Below, one piece after another: positions 44,673 to 53,932 of a DNA stretch of 64,000 bases. The DNA comes from Nocardioides sp. HDW12B. GTDB taxonomy: Bacteria; Actinomycetota; Actinomycetes; Propionibacteriales; Nocardioidaceae. A model generated the notes under the pieces. That model was not told the origin of the DNA. It was given only the letters and a program-made list of their open reading frames with translations, and searched no databases. Position 1 is the stretch's first letter. Every line of letters begins with the position of its first letter. The position numbers were made by a program, and so were the translations under genes. The DNA lies in NCBI RefSeq assembly GCF_011299595.1, contig NZ_CP049867.1, forward strand, positions 3,348,001 through 3,412,000, read 5' to 3'.

Positions 44673-47048
44673 GTGCCCCTCCCCGAGTCCCGCGACCCGC
44701 TCGCGCTGGTGCGTCCGCGCGACGAGGGACAGCTGCGGCACGTCGAGACCTTCCCTTCCCGGCCGGGGGTGCACGCCGACTGGCCGGCGTGGGCCGACCC
44801 GCGGGTGGTGGCCGCGTTCGGGGCGCGCGGCGTCGATCGCCCCTGGCGGCACCAGGTGCTCGCGGCCGAGTCGGCGCACGCCGGGCGGCACGTCGTGGTC
44901 TCGACCGGCACGGCGTCGGGCAAGACGCTGGCCTTCCAGCTGCCGGCCCTCACCGAGGTGCTGGCGGCGCGGCGGCCCAACGGCCGCCCGGGCGCCACCG
45001 TGCTCTACCTCTCCCCCACCAAGGCGCTCGCCAACGACCAGCTGCAGGGCCTCGCCGCCCTGGGTCTGCCGCGGCTCGCCGCCGTGACCCACGACGGCGA
45101 CAGCCCGCCGGAGCAGCGCGAGTGGGCGCGCGACCACGCCGAGTGGGTGCTCACCAACCCCGACATGCTCCACCACTCGCTGCTGCCGGGCCATGCGCGC
45201 TGGGCCCGCTTCCTCGGGCAGCTGCGCTACGTCGTGGTCGACGAGTGCCACCACTACCGCGGCGTCTTCGGCGCCCACGTCGCCCAGGTGCTGCGCAGAC
45301 TGCGGCGACTCTGCGCGGCCCACGGCTCCGACCCGACCTTCGTGCTGGCCTCCGCGACGGTGGCCGAGCCCGGGGTCTCGGCGCAGCGGCTCACCGGGCT
45401 GCCGGTCGAGGTCGTCGACGTCGACGACTCGCGCCGCGGTGAGGTGTCGCTGGCGCTGTGGGAGCCCCCGCTGACCGATCTCGTCGGCGAGCAGGGAGCG
45501 CCCGTACGCCGCGCCGCCACCGCCGAGACCGCCGACCTGCTCGCCGACCTGGTCTCGGGCGGGGTCCGCACGCTGGCGTTCGTGCGCTCGCGCCGCGGAG
45601 CGGAGTCGGTGGCGCTGACGTGCCAGCGGCTGCTGGCCGAGGTGGACCCTTCGCTGCCGGCCACGGTGGCGGCGTACCGCGGCGGCTACCTGCCGGAGGA
45701 CCGACGGGCCCTGGAGGAGGACCTGCGCTCGGGACGGCTGACCGGGGTCGCGGCCACCAACGCGCTCGAGCTCGGCATCGACATCTCCGGGCTCGACGCC
45801 GTGCTCATGTCGGGCTTCCCCGGCACCCGGGCGGCGCTGTGGCAGCAGGTGGGTCGGGCCGGTCGGCGCGGCACCGACGCCCTGGCGGTGCTGGTGGCGC
45901 GCGACGACCCGCTCGACACCTTCCTCGTCAGCCACCCCGAGATGCTGGTGGGGGCACCGGTCGAGGCCACCGTGTTCGACCCCGGCAACCCCTACGTCCG
46001 CGGGCCGCACCTCTGCGCCGCGGCGGCCGAGCTGCCGCTGCGCGCGGACGACCTCGACCTCTTCGGCGACGGGCCCGACGGCGCCGGCGCGGTCCGCGAC
46101 GCCCTCGACGCCCTGGTGGAGCACCGCTGGCTGAGGGCACGCGCTGATGGCTGGTACTGGACCCGCAGCGGACGGCCCAGCGACCTGGCCGACCTCCGCA
46201 GCACCGGCGGGCGTCCCGTGGAGCTGGTGGAGAAGCGCACCGGTCGCGTCATCGGCACCGTGGACGCCGGCTCGTCGCACGCCAGCGTGCACACGGGCGC
46301 GGTCTACCTGCACCAGGGCGAGTCGTACGTCGTCGACGACCTCGACCTCGAGGACGGCGTGGCCGTGCTGGCGGCGGCCGACCCCGGCTACGCGACCTAC
46401 GCCCGCGACCTCACCGACATCCACGTCGTGGCCGAGGAGCGGGTCGACGAGCAGGTGCCGACGGGGCCGGACGCGTGCACGCTGTCCTTCGGCACGGTGC
46501 GGGTCACCCAGCAGGTGGTCGCGTTCCTCAAGAAGGCGATGCCCTCCGGGGAGGTCCTGGGCGAGGAGCCGCTGGACCTGCCCCCGCGGGTGCTGGAGAC
46601 CAAGGCGGTCTGGTGGACGGTGCCCGCCGGCCTGCTGGCGGCCTCCGGCCTGGCCGAGGCCGACCTGCCCGGGGCCGCGCACGCCGCCGAGCACGCCTCG
46701 ATCGGCATCCTCCCCCTGGTCGCGACCTGCGACCGCTGGGACATCGGCGGCGTCTCGACCGCCCTGCACCCCGACACCGGCCGGCTGACGGTCTTCGTCT
46801 ACGACGGCCACCCCGGTGGGGCCGGGTTCGCCGAGCGCGGCTTCACGGCGGCACGGTCCTGGCTGCGCGCCACCCGCGAGACGATCGCGGCCTGCGAGTG
46901 CGAGGCGGGCTGCCCCTCCTGCGTGCAGTCGCCCAAGTGCGGCAACGGCAACCAGCCGCTGGCCAAGCGGGAGGCCGGGCTGCTGCTCGACGTGCTGCTC
47001 ACCGGTCTCGGCCCCGACGGCGAGGGCGCCGGCGCCAGCGTCGGCTGA
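44673..47048 (+). CDS. DEAD/DEAH helicase with DUF1998 domain (MrfA/YprA type)
   Basis: A 791-residue superfamily 2 helicase. The RecA domains have [15 protein letters not shown] (motif I), [25 protein letters not shown] (DEAH-type motif II), LASATVAEP (III), [17 protein letters not shown] (V) and [10 protein letters not shown] (VI). The C-terminal DUF1998 region ends with [18 protein letters not shown], four zinc Cys. Related Bacillus MrfA works in mitomycin-damage repair. It heads the conserved helicase-Tad neighbourhood (Rv3649 region in mycobacteria). Start GTG 44673; the more upstream reading crosses the STAS gene. Confidence 0.9.
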   Translation: MPLPESRDPLALVRPRDEGQLRHVETFPSRPGVHADWPAWADPRVVAAFGARGVDRPWRHQVLAAESAHAGRHVVVSTGTASGKTLAFQLPALTEVLAARRPNGRPGATVLYLSPTKALANDQLQGLAALGLPRLAAVTHDGDSPPEQREWARDHAEWVLTNPDMLHHSLLPGHARWARFLGQLRYVVVDECHHYRGVFGAHVAQVLRRLRRLCAAHGSDPTFVLASATVAEPGVSAQRLTGLPVEVVDVDDSRRGEVSLALWEPPLTDLVGEQGAPVRRAATAETADLLADLVSGGVRTLAFVRSRRGAESVALTCQRLLAEVDPSLPATVAAYRGGYLPEDRRALEEDLRSGRLTGVAATNALELGIDISGLDAVLMSGFPGTRAALWQQVGRAGRRGTDALAVLVARDDPLDTFLVSHPEMLVGAPVEATVFDPGNPYVRGPHLCAAAAELPLRADDLDLFGDGPDGAGAVRDALDALVEHRWLRARADGWYWTRSGRPSDLADLRSTGGRPVELVEKRTGRVIGTVDAGSSHASVHTGAVYLHQGESYVVDDLDLEDGVAVLAAADPGYATYARDLTDIHVVAEERVDEQVPTGPDACTLSFGTVRVTQQVVAFLKKAMPSGEVLGEEPLDLPPRVLETKAVWWTVPAGLLAASGLAEADLPGAAHAAEHASIGILPLVATCDRWDIGGVSTALHPDTGRLTVFVYDGHPGGAGFAERGFTAARSWLRATRETIAACECEAGCPSCVQSPKCGNGNQPLAKREAGLLLDVLLTGLGPDGEGAGASVG

Positions 47049-47146
47049 TCACCCGCCTCCCCTGCGCGCGCCCTGCGCCGGTCTCCGACCCCGCCCTCTG
47101 CCCGACTTCAGTCGCGCTCTGCGCGTCCCGGCCCCGCGACCGGGGG

Positions 47147-47500
47147 TCAGAGACCGGTCTGCGGCCCGACCGGTCCGGCGTGGGCCCGCGACCCGACGGT
47201 GAGGTCGCGCCCGAGGAGCCGCACGGTGACCGCCGTCGCGACCCTCACCTGCTCCCCCTCCACCCGGCAGGAGACCAGCTCCACGTCGTTGGCCGCGGCC
47301 GTCCGGGCCACCTCGGGACAGGCCGGACGCAGGTGCTGCAGGGCCACCGCCCCGGCCAGCGCGGCGAGGTCGGCGGCCGCCGCCGCCCTCCGGCGCTCGA
47401 CCAGCAGCCGGCCGCCGGCCAGCAGCACGACGGTCGCGAGGACCAGCGCGCACGCCAGCCCCAGCACGAAGGGCGTCGCCGCCCCCCGCTCGGTCCTCAC
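47147..47500 (-). CDS. Secretion-associated TadE-like protein
   Basis: A 117-residue pilin-like protein with ERGAATPFVLGLACALVLATVVLLAGG, a TadE-type N-terminal hydrophobic segment behind a G-A cleavage-like site, then RRRAAAAADLAALAGA. It matches the helicase-neighbourhood TadE-like family (mycobacterial Rv3654c position). The gene overlaps its upstream TadE neighbour. It is probably a minor subunit or accessory of the Tad pilus. Confidence 0.82.
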   Translation of the reverse strand: MRTERGAATPFVLGLACALVLATVVLLAGGRLLVERRRAAAAADLAALAGAVALQHLRPACPEVARTAAANDVELVSCRVEGEQVRVATAVTVRLLGRDLTVGSRAHAGPVGPQTGL

Positions 47501-47967
47501 GACGGCTCCTCGACCGCCACGGCGGTCGAGGTGAGCTCCACCGCGGGGAGCACGGCGAAGAGACCCCCGGGACCGCCGACCGTGCTGGTGGCGACGACCC
47601 GCACGGTGTCACCGCTGCGACTCACCGACACCCGCACGGGGCCGTCGCCCGAGGCGACGTCCGGTGCGGTCTCGCCCCGCGCGGCCGCGCGTGCGACCTC
47701 CCGGGCCGTGTCGACCACCCGGACCTGGGTGGAGGCCAGGCAGATCACCCACAGCAGGCCCCAGGCCAGGGCGAGCAGGAGGGGCAGGACCGCTGCGGCC
47801 TCGGCCGTGACGGCGCCCCGCTCACCGCAGCGCGGTGCGACCAGTGGCGTGCCCGGGGACAACGCCGGGGACGTGGCCGCCGACGCAGGGGTCGAGGTGA
47901 CCGTGGGGGTCCGGCGCGGCGTCGGGGTGGCGCCGCTCCGGGCCCCCACGACCAACTCGTCCGCCAC
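47497..47967 (-). CDS. TadE-family minor pilin
   Basis: A 156-residue protein with a disordered Thr/Pro-rich start, then RCGERGAVTAEAAAVLPLLLALAWGLLWVICLA, the TadE E-containing hydrophobic helix, and DTAREVARAAARGE. This is the Rv3655c-type pseudopilin. A later start near residue 44 (between VAP and RCGERG) may be used instead, as the first 40 residues are low complexity. Overlaps the downstream TadE-like gene by ATGA. Confidence 0.8.
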   Translation of the reverse strand: MADELVVGARSGATPTPRRTPTVTSTPASAATSPALSPGTPLVAPRCGERGAVTAEAAAVLPLLLALAWGLLWVICLASTQVRVVDTAREVARAAARGETAPDVASGDGPVRVSVSRSGDTVRVVATSTVGGPGGLFAVLPAVELTSTAVAVEEPS

Positions 47968-47970
47968 GGC

Positions 47971-48273
47971 TCAGCCGATCCCGACCATGCCGAGGAAGAA
48001 CTTCAGCACGCTCTCGAGCAGCTGCTGACCGAAGTCGCTGCTCAGGAGCTTCATCAGGACGCCGGCCAGACCGACGCCGCAGGCCGTGACCGCGGCGTAC
48101 TCGGCGCTGGCGGCACCGGTCTCGGCCAGGTCGGCGACCGCCGGCTCGAGGGCCTCCGTCGGACGGTGGTCGGCGAGGGTGACGACGGGGGCGAGGTGCT
48201 CGACCCGCGCGGGCCCGAGGTCGGTGCCCTCGTCGGTCGTGGACGGGGCGGGGATGGGGGTGATCACGGACAT
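47971..48273 (-). CDS. DUF4244 Flp-type pilin
   Basis: A 100-residue protein ending in a pilin segment: ETGAASAEYAAVTACGVGLAGVLMKLLSSDFGQQLLES. The G-AAS...E-Y pattern matches the Flp prepilin G/xxxxEY site, with a Glu5-like and Tyr6-like pair. The long ~50-residue leader is characteristic of the DUF4244 family (Rv3656c type). This is the likely major Tad subunit. Start ATG 48273 follows AGGAACAG. A 166-base gap with a GC-rich hairpin separates it from tadC, so it may be expressed on its own. Confidence 0.85.
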   Translation of the reverse strand: MSVITPIPAPSTTDEGTDLGPARVEHLAPVVTLADHRPTEALEPAVADLAETGAASAEYAAVTACGVGLAGVLMKLLSSDFGQQLLESVLKFFLGMVGIG

Positions 48274-48311
48274 CTGTTCCTCCTGACGTGCCGGGGACTC
48301 CCGGCGCTGGG

Positions 48312-48332
48312 GCCGCCGGTCGGTCCGGCGGC
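48312..48332 (-). promoter_or_regulatory. Hairpin in the tadC-pilin spacer
   Basis: GCCGCCGG (48312-48319) and CCGGCGGC (48325-48332) form a perfect 8-bp stem with a 5-base loop. It could attenuate transcription between the assembly genes and the pilin gene or stabilise pilin mRNA. Confidence 0.4.
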
Positions 48333-48439
48333 TCTTGACCCGATGAGCCTGCGGCCGGGCGAAACCTCGCGGCAGGGGCCGGTCCCGATCTGGGGACGGC
48401 CCGGGCGTCACCTCGGCTGGGGAGGGAAACCGGCGGCCC

Positions 48440-49228
48440 TCACCCGAGCACCAGCCCGGTCACCGACCCCGCGACGAGCGGCACGATCCCCAGCAGGACG
48501 AACGCCGGCAGCAGGCACAGCCCGAGCGGCGCGGCCGCCTTCACCTCGATCTGGCGCACCCGCGCCTCGACCTGTCCGCGCTGGCGGTCCCGCTCGTCCT
48601 CGGCCAGGCGTGCGAGCGACTCCGCCACCGGGGCGCCGCTGACCGCCGAGCGCAGCAGGACCTGCCCGAGACGGCCCAGCTGCTCGTGCGTCGCCATGTC
48701 GGCCCACACGTCCGTGGGCTCCGAGCCCCACCGCAGCCGGCGCGACCAGCGGCGCAACGCCTCCGCGCCGGCCCCGTCGAGCAGCGCGGTCACCTCGTGG
48801 AGGGCGTGGGCCGGCGCCGCCCCGGCGCTGACGGCCGCGCTCAGCAGGTCGACGATGTGGACGACCTCCGCCTCCAGCTCCTCCCGCCGCCGACGCACGC
48901 CGCGGTCCTCCCACCCGGCGCTGCGGTGCCACACCAGTCCCCCGGCCAGCACCGCCCCCGCCACGGCGTACCAGCCCGGGAGCAGCACGGCCGCACCGAC
49001 CGCGGCGCCGCCCGCGGCCGCGAGCCGCAGCCGGGTCGGCGCCCGGCCGTCGTCGCCGACGACGCCGCCCTCCGCCCGTCGCCTCTCGTCGTAGCCGCCG
49101 GATCCCTCGCAAGCGTCGGGTCCCGCACGGGGCAGGGCCGCCCGGAGCAGGGCCGGGCGTCGGAGCGTGAGCAGGACCGCGACCGCACCCGCACCGGCCG
49201 CGACCAGGGCGGCGACCGCGGCGCTCAC
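48440..49228 (-). CDS. tadC: Tad pilus inner-membrane platform protein TadC
   Basis: A 262-residue type II secretion F-domain protein. Hydrophobic segments flank the central domain: EAEVVHIVDLLSAAVSAGAAPAHALHEV begins the T2SSF region, and VEARVRQIEVKAAAPLGLCLLPAFVLLGIVPLV is the conserved QIEVKAAAPLGLC helix. Its GTG (49228) overlaps the TadB stop. TadB and TadC form the platform for pilin extrusion by the TadA ATPase. Confidence 0.87.
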   Translation of the reverse strand: MSAAVAALVAAGAGAVAVLLTLRRPALLRAALPRAGPDACEGSGGYDERRRAEGGVVGDDGRAPTRLRLAAAGGAAVGAAVLLPGWYAVAGAVLAGGLVWHRSAGWEDRGVRRRREELEAEVVHIVDLLSAAVSAGAAPAHALHEVTALLDGAGAEALRRWSRRLRWGSEPTDVWADMATHEQLGRLGQVLLRSAVSGAPVAESLARLAEDERDRQRGQVEARVRQIEVKAAAPLGLCLLPAFVLLGIVPLVAGSVTGLVLG

Positions 49229-50133
49229 GCGGCGCCCCGGGCGGCACGCCCGGCGATGCGGTCGATCCACCACAGCCCGCTCAGCGCGCAGGCCGATCCC
49301 GCGGCCAGGCAGACCAGGCCGGGCCAGGAGTCCAGCAGGAACGGCCACGGCTCGGCGCCGATGCCCTGCCCGGCGACCAGGATCATCACAGGCATCAGTC
49401 CGAGCATGCGCGCCGTGGCGCGAGCCGAGGCCAGCTCGGCGGCGACGACGTGGCGGGTGGCCTGCTCGGCCCGGGCCGTCTCCAGCACGTGCGCGACCCC
49501 GACGGCGAGGCTCGCTCCCGACCCCGCGCAGAGCTGCCAGACCGCCGCCAACCGGGTCACGCTCTCGGCCCCGGGCAGCTGCCCGAGCCGACGCAACGCG
49601 TCCGGGACGCTGGCACCCCAGCGCGCAGCGGCGGCAGCCGGCGCGGACTCGGGCCAGGCCTCCACCGCGCGGGCCAGCGCCGCCCCGACCGGCAGGCCTG
49701 CGCGCAGCTCGCCCAGCAACGCCTCGGCGTGCAGGACCACCGCCCGGCGACGCTCCTCGGCCTCCTCCGCCGCGCGGCGTCGGATCACGGCGCGGACGAC
49801 GGCGACCGTCACCGCGAGCAGCACCCCGGCCAGCACGGCCCGCCGCAGCGGGAGGGTCGCCACCAGCACCACGCCCGCCGCCACCAGCAGGACCTGGAGG
49901 GGGATGCCGACGCGCCACGTCCGTCCGCCCGCTGTCGTCTCGTGGACCGCGCCCGGACCGCTCGTGCCCGGCGCGCCCGCCCCCGCGCCGGCTGACGGGC
50001 GCGGCAGCAGGAGCGCTGCCGCGGTCGCTGCCAGCAGCGCCGCCGCGAGCGCGGGCGGCGTGACGGCGGGAGCGGGTCCGGCCGGCCCACCCGCGACGGT
50101 CGCCGCGACCGCCGCCGCGACCGGCCCGGTCAC
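49225..50133 (-). CDS. tadB: Tad pilus inner-membrane platform protein TadB
   Basis: A 302-residue T2SSF-domain membrane protein. The N-terminal third is hydrophobic and low complexity; the F domain shows LHAEALLGELRAGLPVGAALARAVEAWPE and ESVTRLAAVWQLCAGSGASLA. The terminal MLGLMPVMILVAGQGIGAEP resembles the end of T2SSF domains. Overlaps TadA by GTGA and TadC by GTGA; start GTG 50133. Confidence 0.86.
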   Translation of the reverse strand: MTGPVAAAVAATVAGGPAGPAPAVTPPALAAALLAATAAALLLPRPSAGAGAGAPGTSGPGAVHETTAGGRTWRVGIPLQVLLVAAGVVLVATLPLRRAVLAGVLLAVTVAVVRAVIRRRAAEEAEERRRAVVLHAEALLGELRAGLPVGAALARAVEAWPESAPAAAAARWGASVPDALRRLGQLPGAESVTRLAAVWQLCAGSGASLAVGVAHVLETARAEQATRHVVAAELASARATARMLGLMPVMILVAGQGIGAEPWPFLLDSWPGLVCLAAGSACALSGLWWIDRIAGRAARGAA

Positions 50134-51284
50134 CGAGCGCCCTCGAGGAGGGCCGCCAGCCGGTCGGCGCCTGGCAGGAAGCGTGGCCTCGAGCCGTCGA
50201 ACCGCACCGCCGGCACCGCGTGCGTGCGGCCGTCCGTGTGCTCGAGCACGGCGATCTCCCCGAGCCGGCGACGGCCACCGTCGCGGACGCAGTGGACCAC
50301 CAGGTCGAGACCGGCCCGCATCTGGACGTGGGCCGCGCTCGACGGCAGGCCGGCGGCCAGCGCGAGGCCTTCCACCCGCGCTGGGACGTCGACGGCCGAG
50401 TTGGCGTGGATGGTGCCGCACCCGCCCTCGTGGCCGGTGTTCAAGGCGGCGAGCAGGTCGACCACCTCCGCGCCGCGGACCTCGCCGACCACCAGGCGGT
50501 CGGGTCGCATCCGGAGCGCCTGGCGCACCAGGGTGCGGAGGTCGACGGACCCGACTCCCTCCACGTTGGCCTGCCGGGCCTCCAGCCCGACCACGTGGGG
50601 GTGGGCCGGCTGCAGCTCACGGGTGTCCTCGACGAGGACGAGGCGCTCGTCGCCCGGCACCTCCCCGAGCAGCGCGTTGAGCAGGGTCGTCTTCCCCGAC
50701 CCGGTGCCCCCACTGACCAGGAAGGCCAGGCGGTGGGCCACCACCCGCCGCATCAGGCGCAGCGGCTCCCCGCCCCAGCCACCGGCCGTCGCGAGCTCGT
50801 CGAGCGTGAACGTCCGCCGCCGCGGGACCCGCAGCGAGATGGAGGTCCCCGGGCGGGCCAGCGGGGTGAGCACCGCGTGCAGCCGTGTGCCGTCCGCCAG
50901 CCGCAGGTCGACGTACGGCGACGCGTCGTCGAGCCGGCGACCCGCGGTGCCGGCGAGCCGTTGGGCGAGCCGGCGGACGGCGGCATCGTCGGCGAAGCGG
51001 ACCTCCGTCAGCTCCAGGCCGCGTCCCCGGTCGACGTAGACGGCGTCGGGGCCGTTGACCAGCACGTCGGTGACGCCCTCGAGCTCGAGCAGCGCCTCCA
51101 GCGGTCCCGCTCCCAGGACGTCGCGCCGGAGGACGTCGAGGACCGCCAGCACCGTGACGTCACCCACCGGTCGGCCGTCGGCGCGCAGCGCGGCGGCGAC
51201 CACCTCCGGGGTCAGGTCGGCGGTCTCGCGCGCCAGCTGGGAGCGCACCTGCTCGGCGGCCCTCGCCACCGCGGCGGAGGTCAC
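50130..51284 (-). CDS. tadA: Tad pilus secretion ATPase TadA
   Basis: A 384-residue CpaF/TadA-type traffic ATPase that powers pilus assembly. LVSGGTGSGKTTLLNALLG is the Walker A, LVLVEDTRELQPAHPHVV the Asp box, LRMRPDRLVVGEVRGAEVVDLLAALNTGHEG Walker B and catalytic segments, GTIHANSAVDVPARVEGL the His box. The N-terminal domain shows VTDVLVNGPDAVYVDRGRGLE. Start GTG 51284 overlaps the Ssd stop. The reading can be extended in frame into upstream sequence, but that covers the Ssd gene. Confidence 0.93.
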   Translation of the reverse strand: MTSAAVARAAEQVRSQLARETADLTPEVVAAALRADGRPVGDVTVLAVLDVLRRDVLGAGPLEALLELEGVTDVLVNGPDAVYVDRGRGLELTEVRFADDAAVRRLAQRLAGTAGRRLDDASPYVDLRLADGTRLHAVLTPLARPGTSISLRVPRRRTFTLDELATAGGWGGEPLRLMRRVVAHRLAFLVSGGTGSGKTTLLNALLGEVPGDERLVLVEDTRELQPAHPHVVGLEARQANVEGVGSVDLRTLVRQALRMRPDRLVVGEVRGAEVVDLLAALNTGHEGGCGTIHANSAVDVPARVEGLALAAGLPSSAAHVQMRAGLDLVVHCVRDGGRRRLGEIAVLEHTDGRTHAVPAVRFDGSRPRFLPGADRLAALLEGAR

Positions 51285-52360
51285 CAGGGCCCCCCGACGA
51301 CCCGGTCGTCCTCGAGCAGCGCGAGCACCTCGTCGACGGCCCGCACCAGCGACGAGCGGCGCCCGTGGACGGGTCCGAGGCCGGCGTCGACGTGCTCGCC
51401 CAGCCGGCGGTCGTGCCCGACCTCCGCGAGCAGCGGCAGGCCCAGGAGACGCGACACCTCGGAGCCCGCCACTGCTGCACCACCGGAGCGCACCACCAGC
51501 CCGACCGGCGCGCCGGCCGCCCTCAGCGGTGCGGCGACCCGCGCCGCCGAGGCGACACCGGCGACCGTGCCCGCGACGAGGAGCAGCACGAGGTCGCAGA
51601 GCCCGAGGAGGTCCGGGGACCGGGCCGCACCGCGCGGGCAGTCGAGCACCACCCAGTCGTGGCCGCGGGCGCCGGCGGCGACCACCTCCGCGACCAGCCG
51701 GTCGTCGAGCGGGACCGCACCGTCGTCCGGCCAGGTCAGCAGGGCGAGGTCGCCGTCGTGCGGGAGGGCTGCGGCCAGCTCGCTGGCCGACAGCCGCCCG
51801 TCGACCCCGCCCAGGTCGTCCCACGTGATGCCCTCGCCCGGGCGCCCCCCGAGTACCCGGCCGAGCCCGGGGCCCCACGGGTCGAGGTCGACCAGCAGCG
51901 TCGGCTCGACCGCCGCCCGGAGCGCCAGCGCGGTCGCGGTCACGCTCGTCCCGACTCCCCCGGAGCCGCCGGTCACCGCCACCACCCGACCCTGGCGCGG
52001 CCGGTCGAGGTCGGCGAGCAGCTCGCTGAGCCGGCCGAGGTCGTCGGGCACGGCCAGGACGCCGAGAGCGCCCGCGTCGAGGGCGCGGCGGAAGACGACG
52101 TCGGGCGCCGGAGCGTTGGCCAGCACGTGCAGCGGCACGTCGCGCCGACGGCGTACGGGGCCGGTGTCGAGGTGCGCGACGTCGGCGAGCACGAGCGAGA
52201 GCCGCCCCGCGGACGGCCCGTCGACACGCCCCGGTCCGTCGAGCGTGGTCCCCGCGGCGGACGACCGCTCCACCGCCACCCCTGCTGCGGCCGCCAGCTG
52301 CTGCACGGTCTGGGCGAGGCCGTCGTCGGAGGTGAGCAGCAGCAGGCTGGATCGCGTCAT
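51281..52360 (-). CDS. ssd: Septum site-determining-like protein Ssd (CpaE/TadZ-like)
   Basis: A 359-residue protein with an N-terminal receiver-like region and a C-terminal MinD/ParA-type ATPase. VVAVTGGSGGVGTSVTATALAL is a P-loop in which the deviant Walker lysine is missing (GGVGTS), as in the CpaE-like actinobacterial subfamily. LLVDLDPWGPGLG and VVLDCPRGAA mark the rest of the fold. It is at the head of the Tad operon, where TadZ-like proteins position the pilus machinery; the M. tuberculosis homologue Rv3660c affects septation. Start ATG 52360. A 6C RNA gene lies 109 bases upstream. Confidence 0.87.
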   Translation of the reverse strand: MTRSSLLLLTSDDGLAQTVQQLAAAAGVAVERSSAAGTTLDGPGRVDGPSAGRLSLVLADVAHLDTGPVRRRRDVPLHVLANAPAPDVVFRRALDAGALGVLAVPDDLGRLSELLADLDRPRQGRVVAVTGGSGGVGTSVTATALALRAAVEPTLLVDLDPWGPGLGRVLGGRPGEGITWDDLGGVDGRLSASELAAALPHDGDLALLTWPDDGAVPLDDRLVAEVVAAGARGHDWVVLDCPRGAARSPDLLGLCDLVLLLVAGTVAGVASAARVAAPLRAAGAPVGLVVRSGGAAVAGSEVSRLLGLPLLAEVGHDRRLGEHVDAGLGPVHGRRSSLVRAVDEVLALLEDDRVVGGPW

Positions 52361-52468
52361 GGCGCGACTGTGCCGCCCGCGCCCGGTCCGGCGACCCGGC
52401 TCCGGCCGGCCTGGGGAGAACCACCGGGTCCGGACACCTGGGGACGGCAACCGGCTCAGGACGGCCCG

Positions 52469-52576
52469 AAAAAGGGGGCGGGCTCCTGGCCAGGGGGGAT
52501 AGCCAGGAGCCCAGGGCCCGGACCTGGGGGGGATAGGCCCGGACCTTGACCAGCGATGGGGGGATCGCTGGAAATC
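52469..52576 (-). ncRNA. 6C small RNA with three C-tracts
   Basis: On the minus strand a perfect hairpin CCAGCGAT-CCCCCC-ATCGCTGG (52571-52550) is followed by a central segment GGTCCGGGCCTATCCCCCCC and an 11-bp hairpin GGGCTCCTGGC/GCCAGGAGCCC with loop TATCCCCCCTG, then GCCCCCTTTTT, a rho-independent end (T-run at 52473-52469). Two C-loop hairpins with such an end define the 6C RNA. Its position between ssd and the HAD phosphatase is the same as that of M. tuberculosis B11/ncRv13660c. The middle C7 tract is extra. TACACT near 52626-52621 may be the -10, which would put the 5' end upstream of the bounds given. Confidence 0.9.
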
Positions 52577-52746
52577 GTGGTGCCCGGGCGAGCCCGGGTC
52601 GAGGTGGTGATGTGCTTTGAAGTGTAGTCGCGTCGCCTGAGCAAGTGAGCCCGAACGGCCGAAAGAGGGGCGTAGATTGACTATAGGTAAAGAAGTGCCG
52701 GTGGTACACACCTCCGTCCGGTACGAGCGCGAGGAGCACTGGAACC

Positions 52747-53595
52747 GTGACGACCGACGGCGCGACCACCACGCCCCCGCGTGCGCGCCCGCCCGGTCGC
52801 CCGGCGGCGTTCTTCGACCTGGACAAGACGATCATCGCGACCTCGAGCGCCCTGGCCTTCAGCAAGTCGTTCTACGCCGGTGGACTGATCAACCGGCGGT
52901 CGGTGCTGCGCAGCGCCTACGCGCAGTTCGTCTTCCTGGCCGGTGGCGCCGACCACGACCAGATGGAGAAGATGCGCGCCTTCCTGTCCCAGATGGTCAC
53001 CGGCTGGCCCGTCGACACCGTCAGCGAGCTCGTCAACGACACCCTGCACAACATCGTGGAGCCCCTCGTCTACGACGAGGCGGTCTCCCTCATCGAGGAG
53101 CACCGGCTCGCCGGGCGCGACGTCATCATCGTCTCCGCCTCCGGGCGCGAGATGGTCGAGCCGATCGGGGCGATGCTCGGGGTCGACGCGGTCATCGCCA
53201 GCCAGCTGGCCGTCAGCGAGGGCCGCTACACCGGGGAGATCGACTTCTACGCCTACGCGGAGAACAAGGCCACCGCGATGGTCGACCTGGCCGAGGAGCG
53301 GGGCTACGACCTGGCCCGCAGCTACGCCTACTCCGACTCGATCACCGACGCCGCCATGCTCGAGGCGGTCGGGCACCCCCACGCGGTCAACCCGGACAAG
53401 GAGCTGCGCCGGCTGGCCGTCAGCCGGGAGTGGCCGGTGCTCGACTTCTCGCGGCCGGTGGCGCTGCGCTCGCGCATGCACCTGCCCGAGAGCCGCAGCA
53501 CGCTGGCCGTGCTCGCCGCCGGCTCGGCGGTCGTGGTGGGCTCGGCGATCTACCTCGGCGCCCGCCGTCGCATCGACCGCCTCACCCACGGCTGA
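52747..53595 (+). CDS. HAD-IB family phosphatase
   Basis: A 282-residue HAD hydrolase. The motifs are AAFFDLDKTIIA (nucleophile D), VIIVSASGREMVEP (motif II), and YAYSDSITDAAML (motif IV acidic pair), and the IB-type helical cap lies between. A C-terminal hydrophobic segment (TLAVLAAGSAVVVGSAIYLGA) is likely a membrane anchor. It corresponds to mycobacterial Rv3661 (SerB-like) by position. Substrate may be a phospholipid-like or amino-acid phosphate. Start GTG 52747, 170 bases from the 6C 5' hairpin. Confidence 0.88.
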   Translation: MTTDGATTTPPRARPPGRPAAFFDLDKTIIATSSALAFSKSFYAGGLINRRSVLRSAYAQFVFLAGGADHDQMEKMRAFLSQMVTGWPVDTVSELVNDTLHNIVEPLVYDEAVSLIEEHRLAGRDVIIVSASGREMVEPIGAMLGVDAVIASQLAVSEGRYTGEIDFYAYAENKATAMVDLAEERGYDLARSYAYSDSITDAAMLEAVGHPHAVNPDKELRRLAVSREWPVLDFSRPVALRSRMHLPESRSTLAVLAAGSAVVVGSAIYLGARRRIDRLTHG

Positions 53596-53932
53596 CGCAC
53601 CCACCCGGGACGCCCCACGTCAACCCCGGTGTGGACCGATCCGGTCCTGTTGCGGCGCGTCGTCCACCGACTTCCTCCCAGGGGTTGTCGCCCGGAGGCG
53701 GGCGACGTACAAAGGAAGCACACAACTCAAGACCCGCACACGGACGGGAACCCACGCGCTGACCGACCCTTCTGACAGGGCGTCGACCGCCGGGTTCAAC
53801 CCGAGGCGACACATTGCGTGCACGCTTGGTACCCCGCTTCCCGTGTGCCAGCGGCGGCGCTCTCCTCGTGGGGGCGCCGCTCGCTTGTGCCCGACCTGTC
53901 CCGACCTGACCCGACCTGTCCCGTCCGCGCCC
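53596..53932. other. Gene-free interval with hairpins and a 10-base tandem repeat
   Basis: A stem-loop GTCGCCCG/CGGGCGAC (53687-53706) lies 92 bases past the HAD stop and may terminate it. A perfect odd palindrome CGGGTTCAACCCG follows near 53790-53805, and a stem rich in GGCGGCGC lies at about 53849-53883. CCCGACCTG is repeated three times at a 10-base period from 53890. I find no convincing gene. Confidence 0.5.

Noticed and set aside
50130-52865. A 911-residue minus-strand open frame
   Set aside because: Only the part from 51284 downstream (TadA) shows family motifs. The rest is read through the Ssd gene in another frame and has Arg/Ala-rich composition typical of GC-rich shadows.
53641-53830. 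A riboswitch or tmRNA in the gap after the HAD gene
   Set aside because: The hairpins do not match any riboswitch core I know, and no tag-peptide reading frame or tRNA-like ends are present.
53890-53923. Three 10-base CCCGACCTG repeats
   Set aside because: Too short and too few to call a functional repeat. Listed only in the description of the gap.
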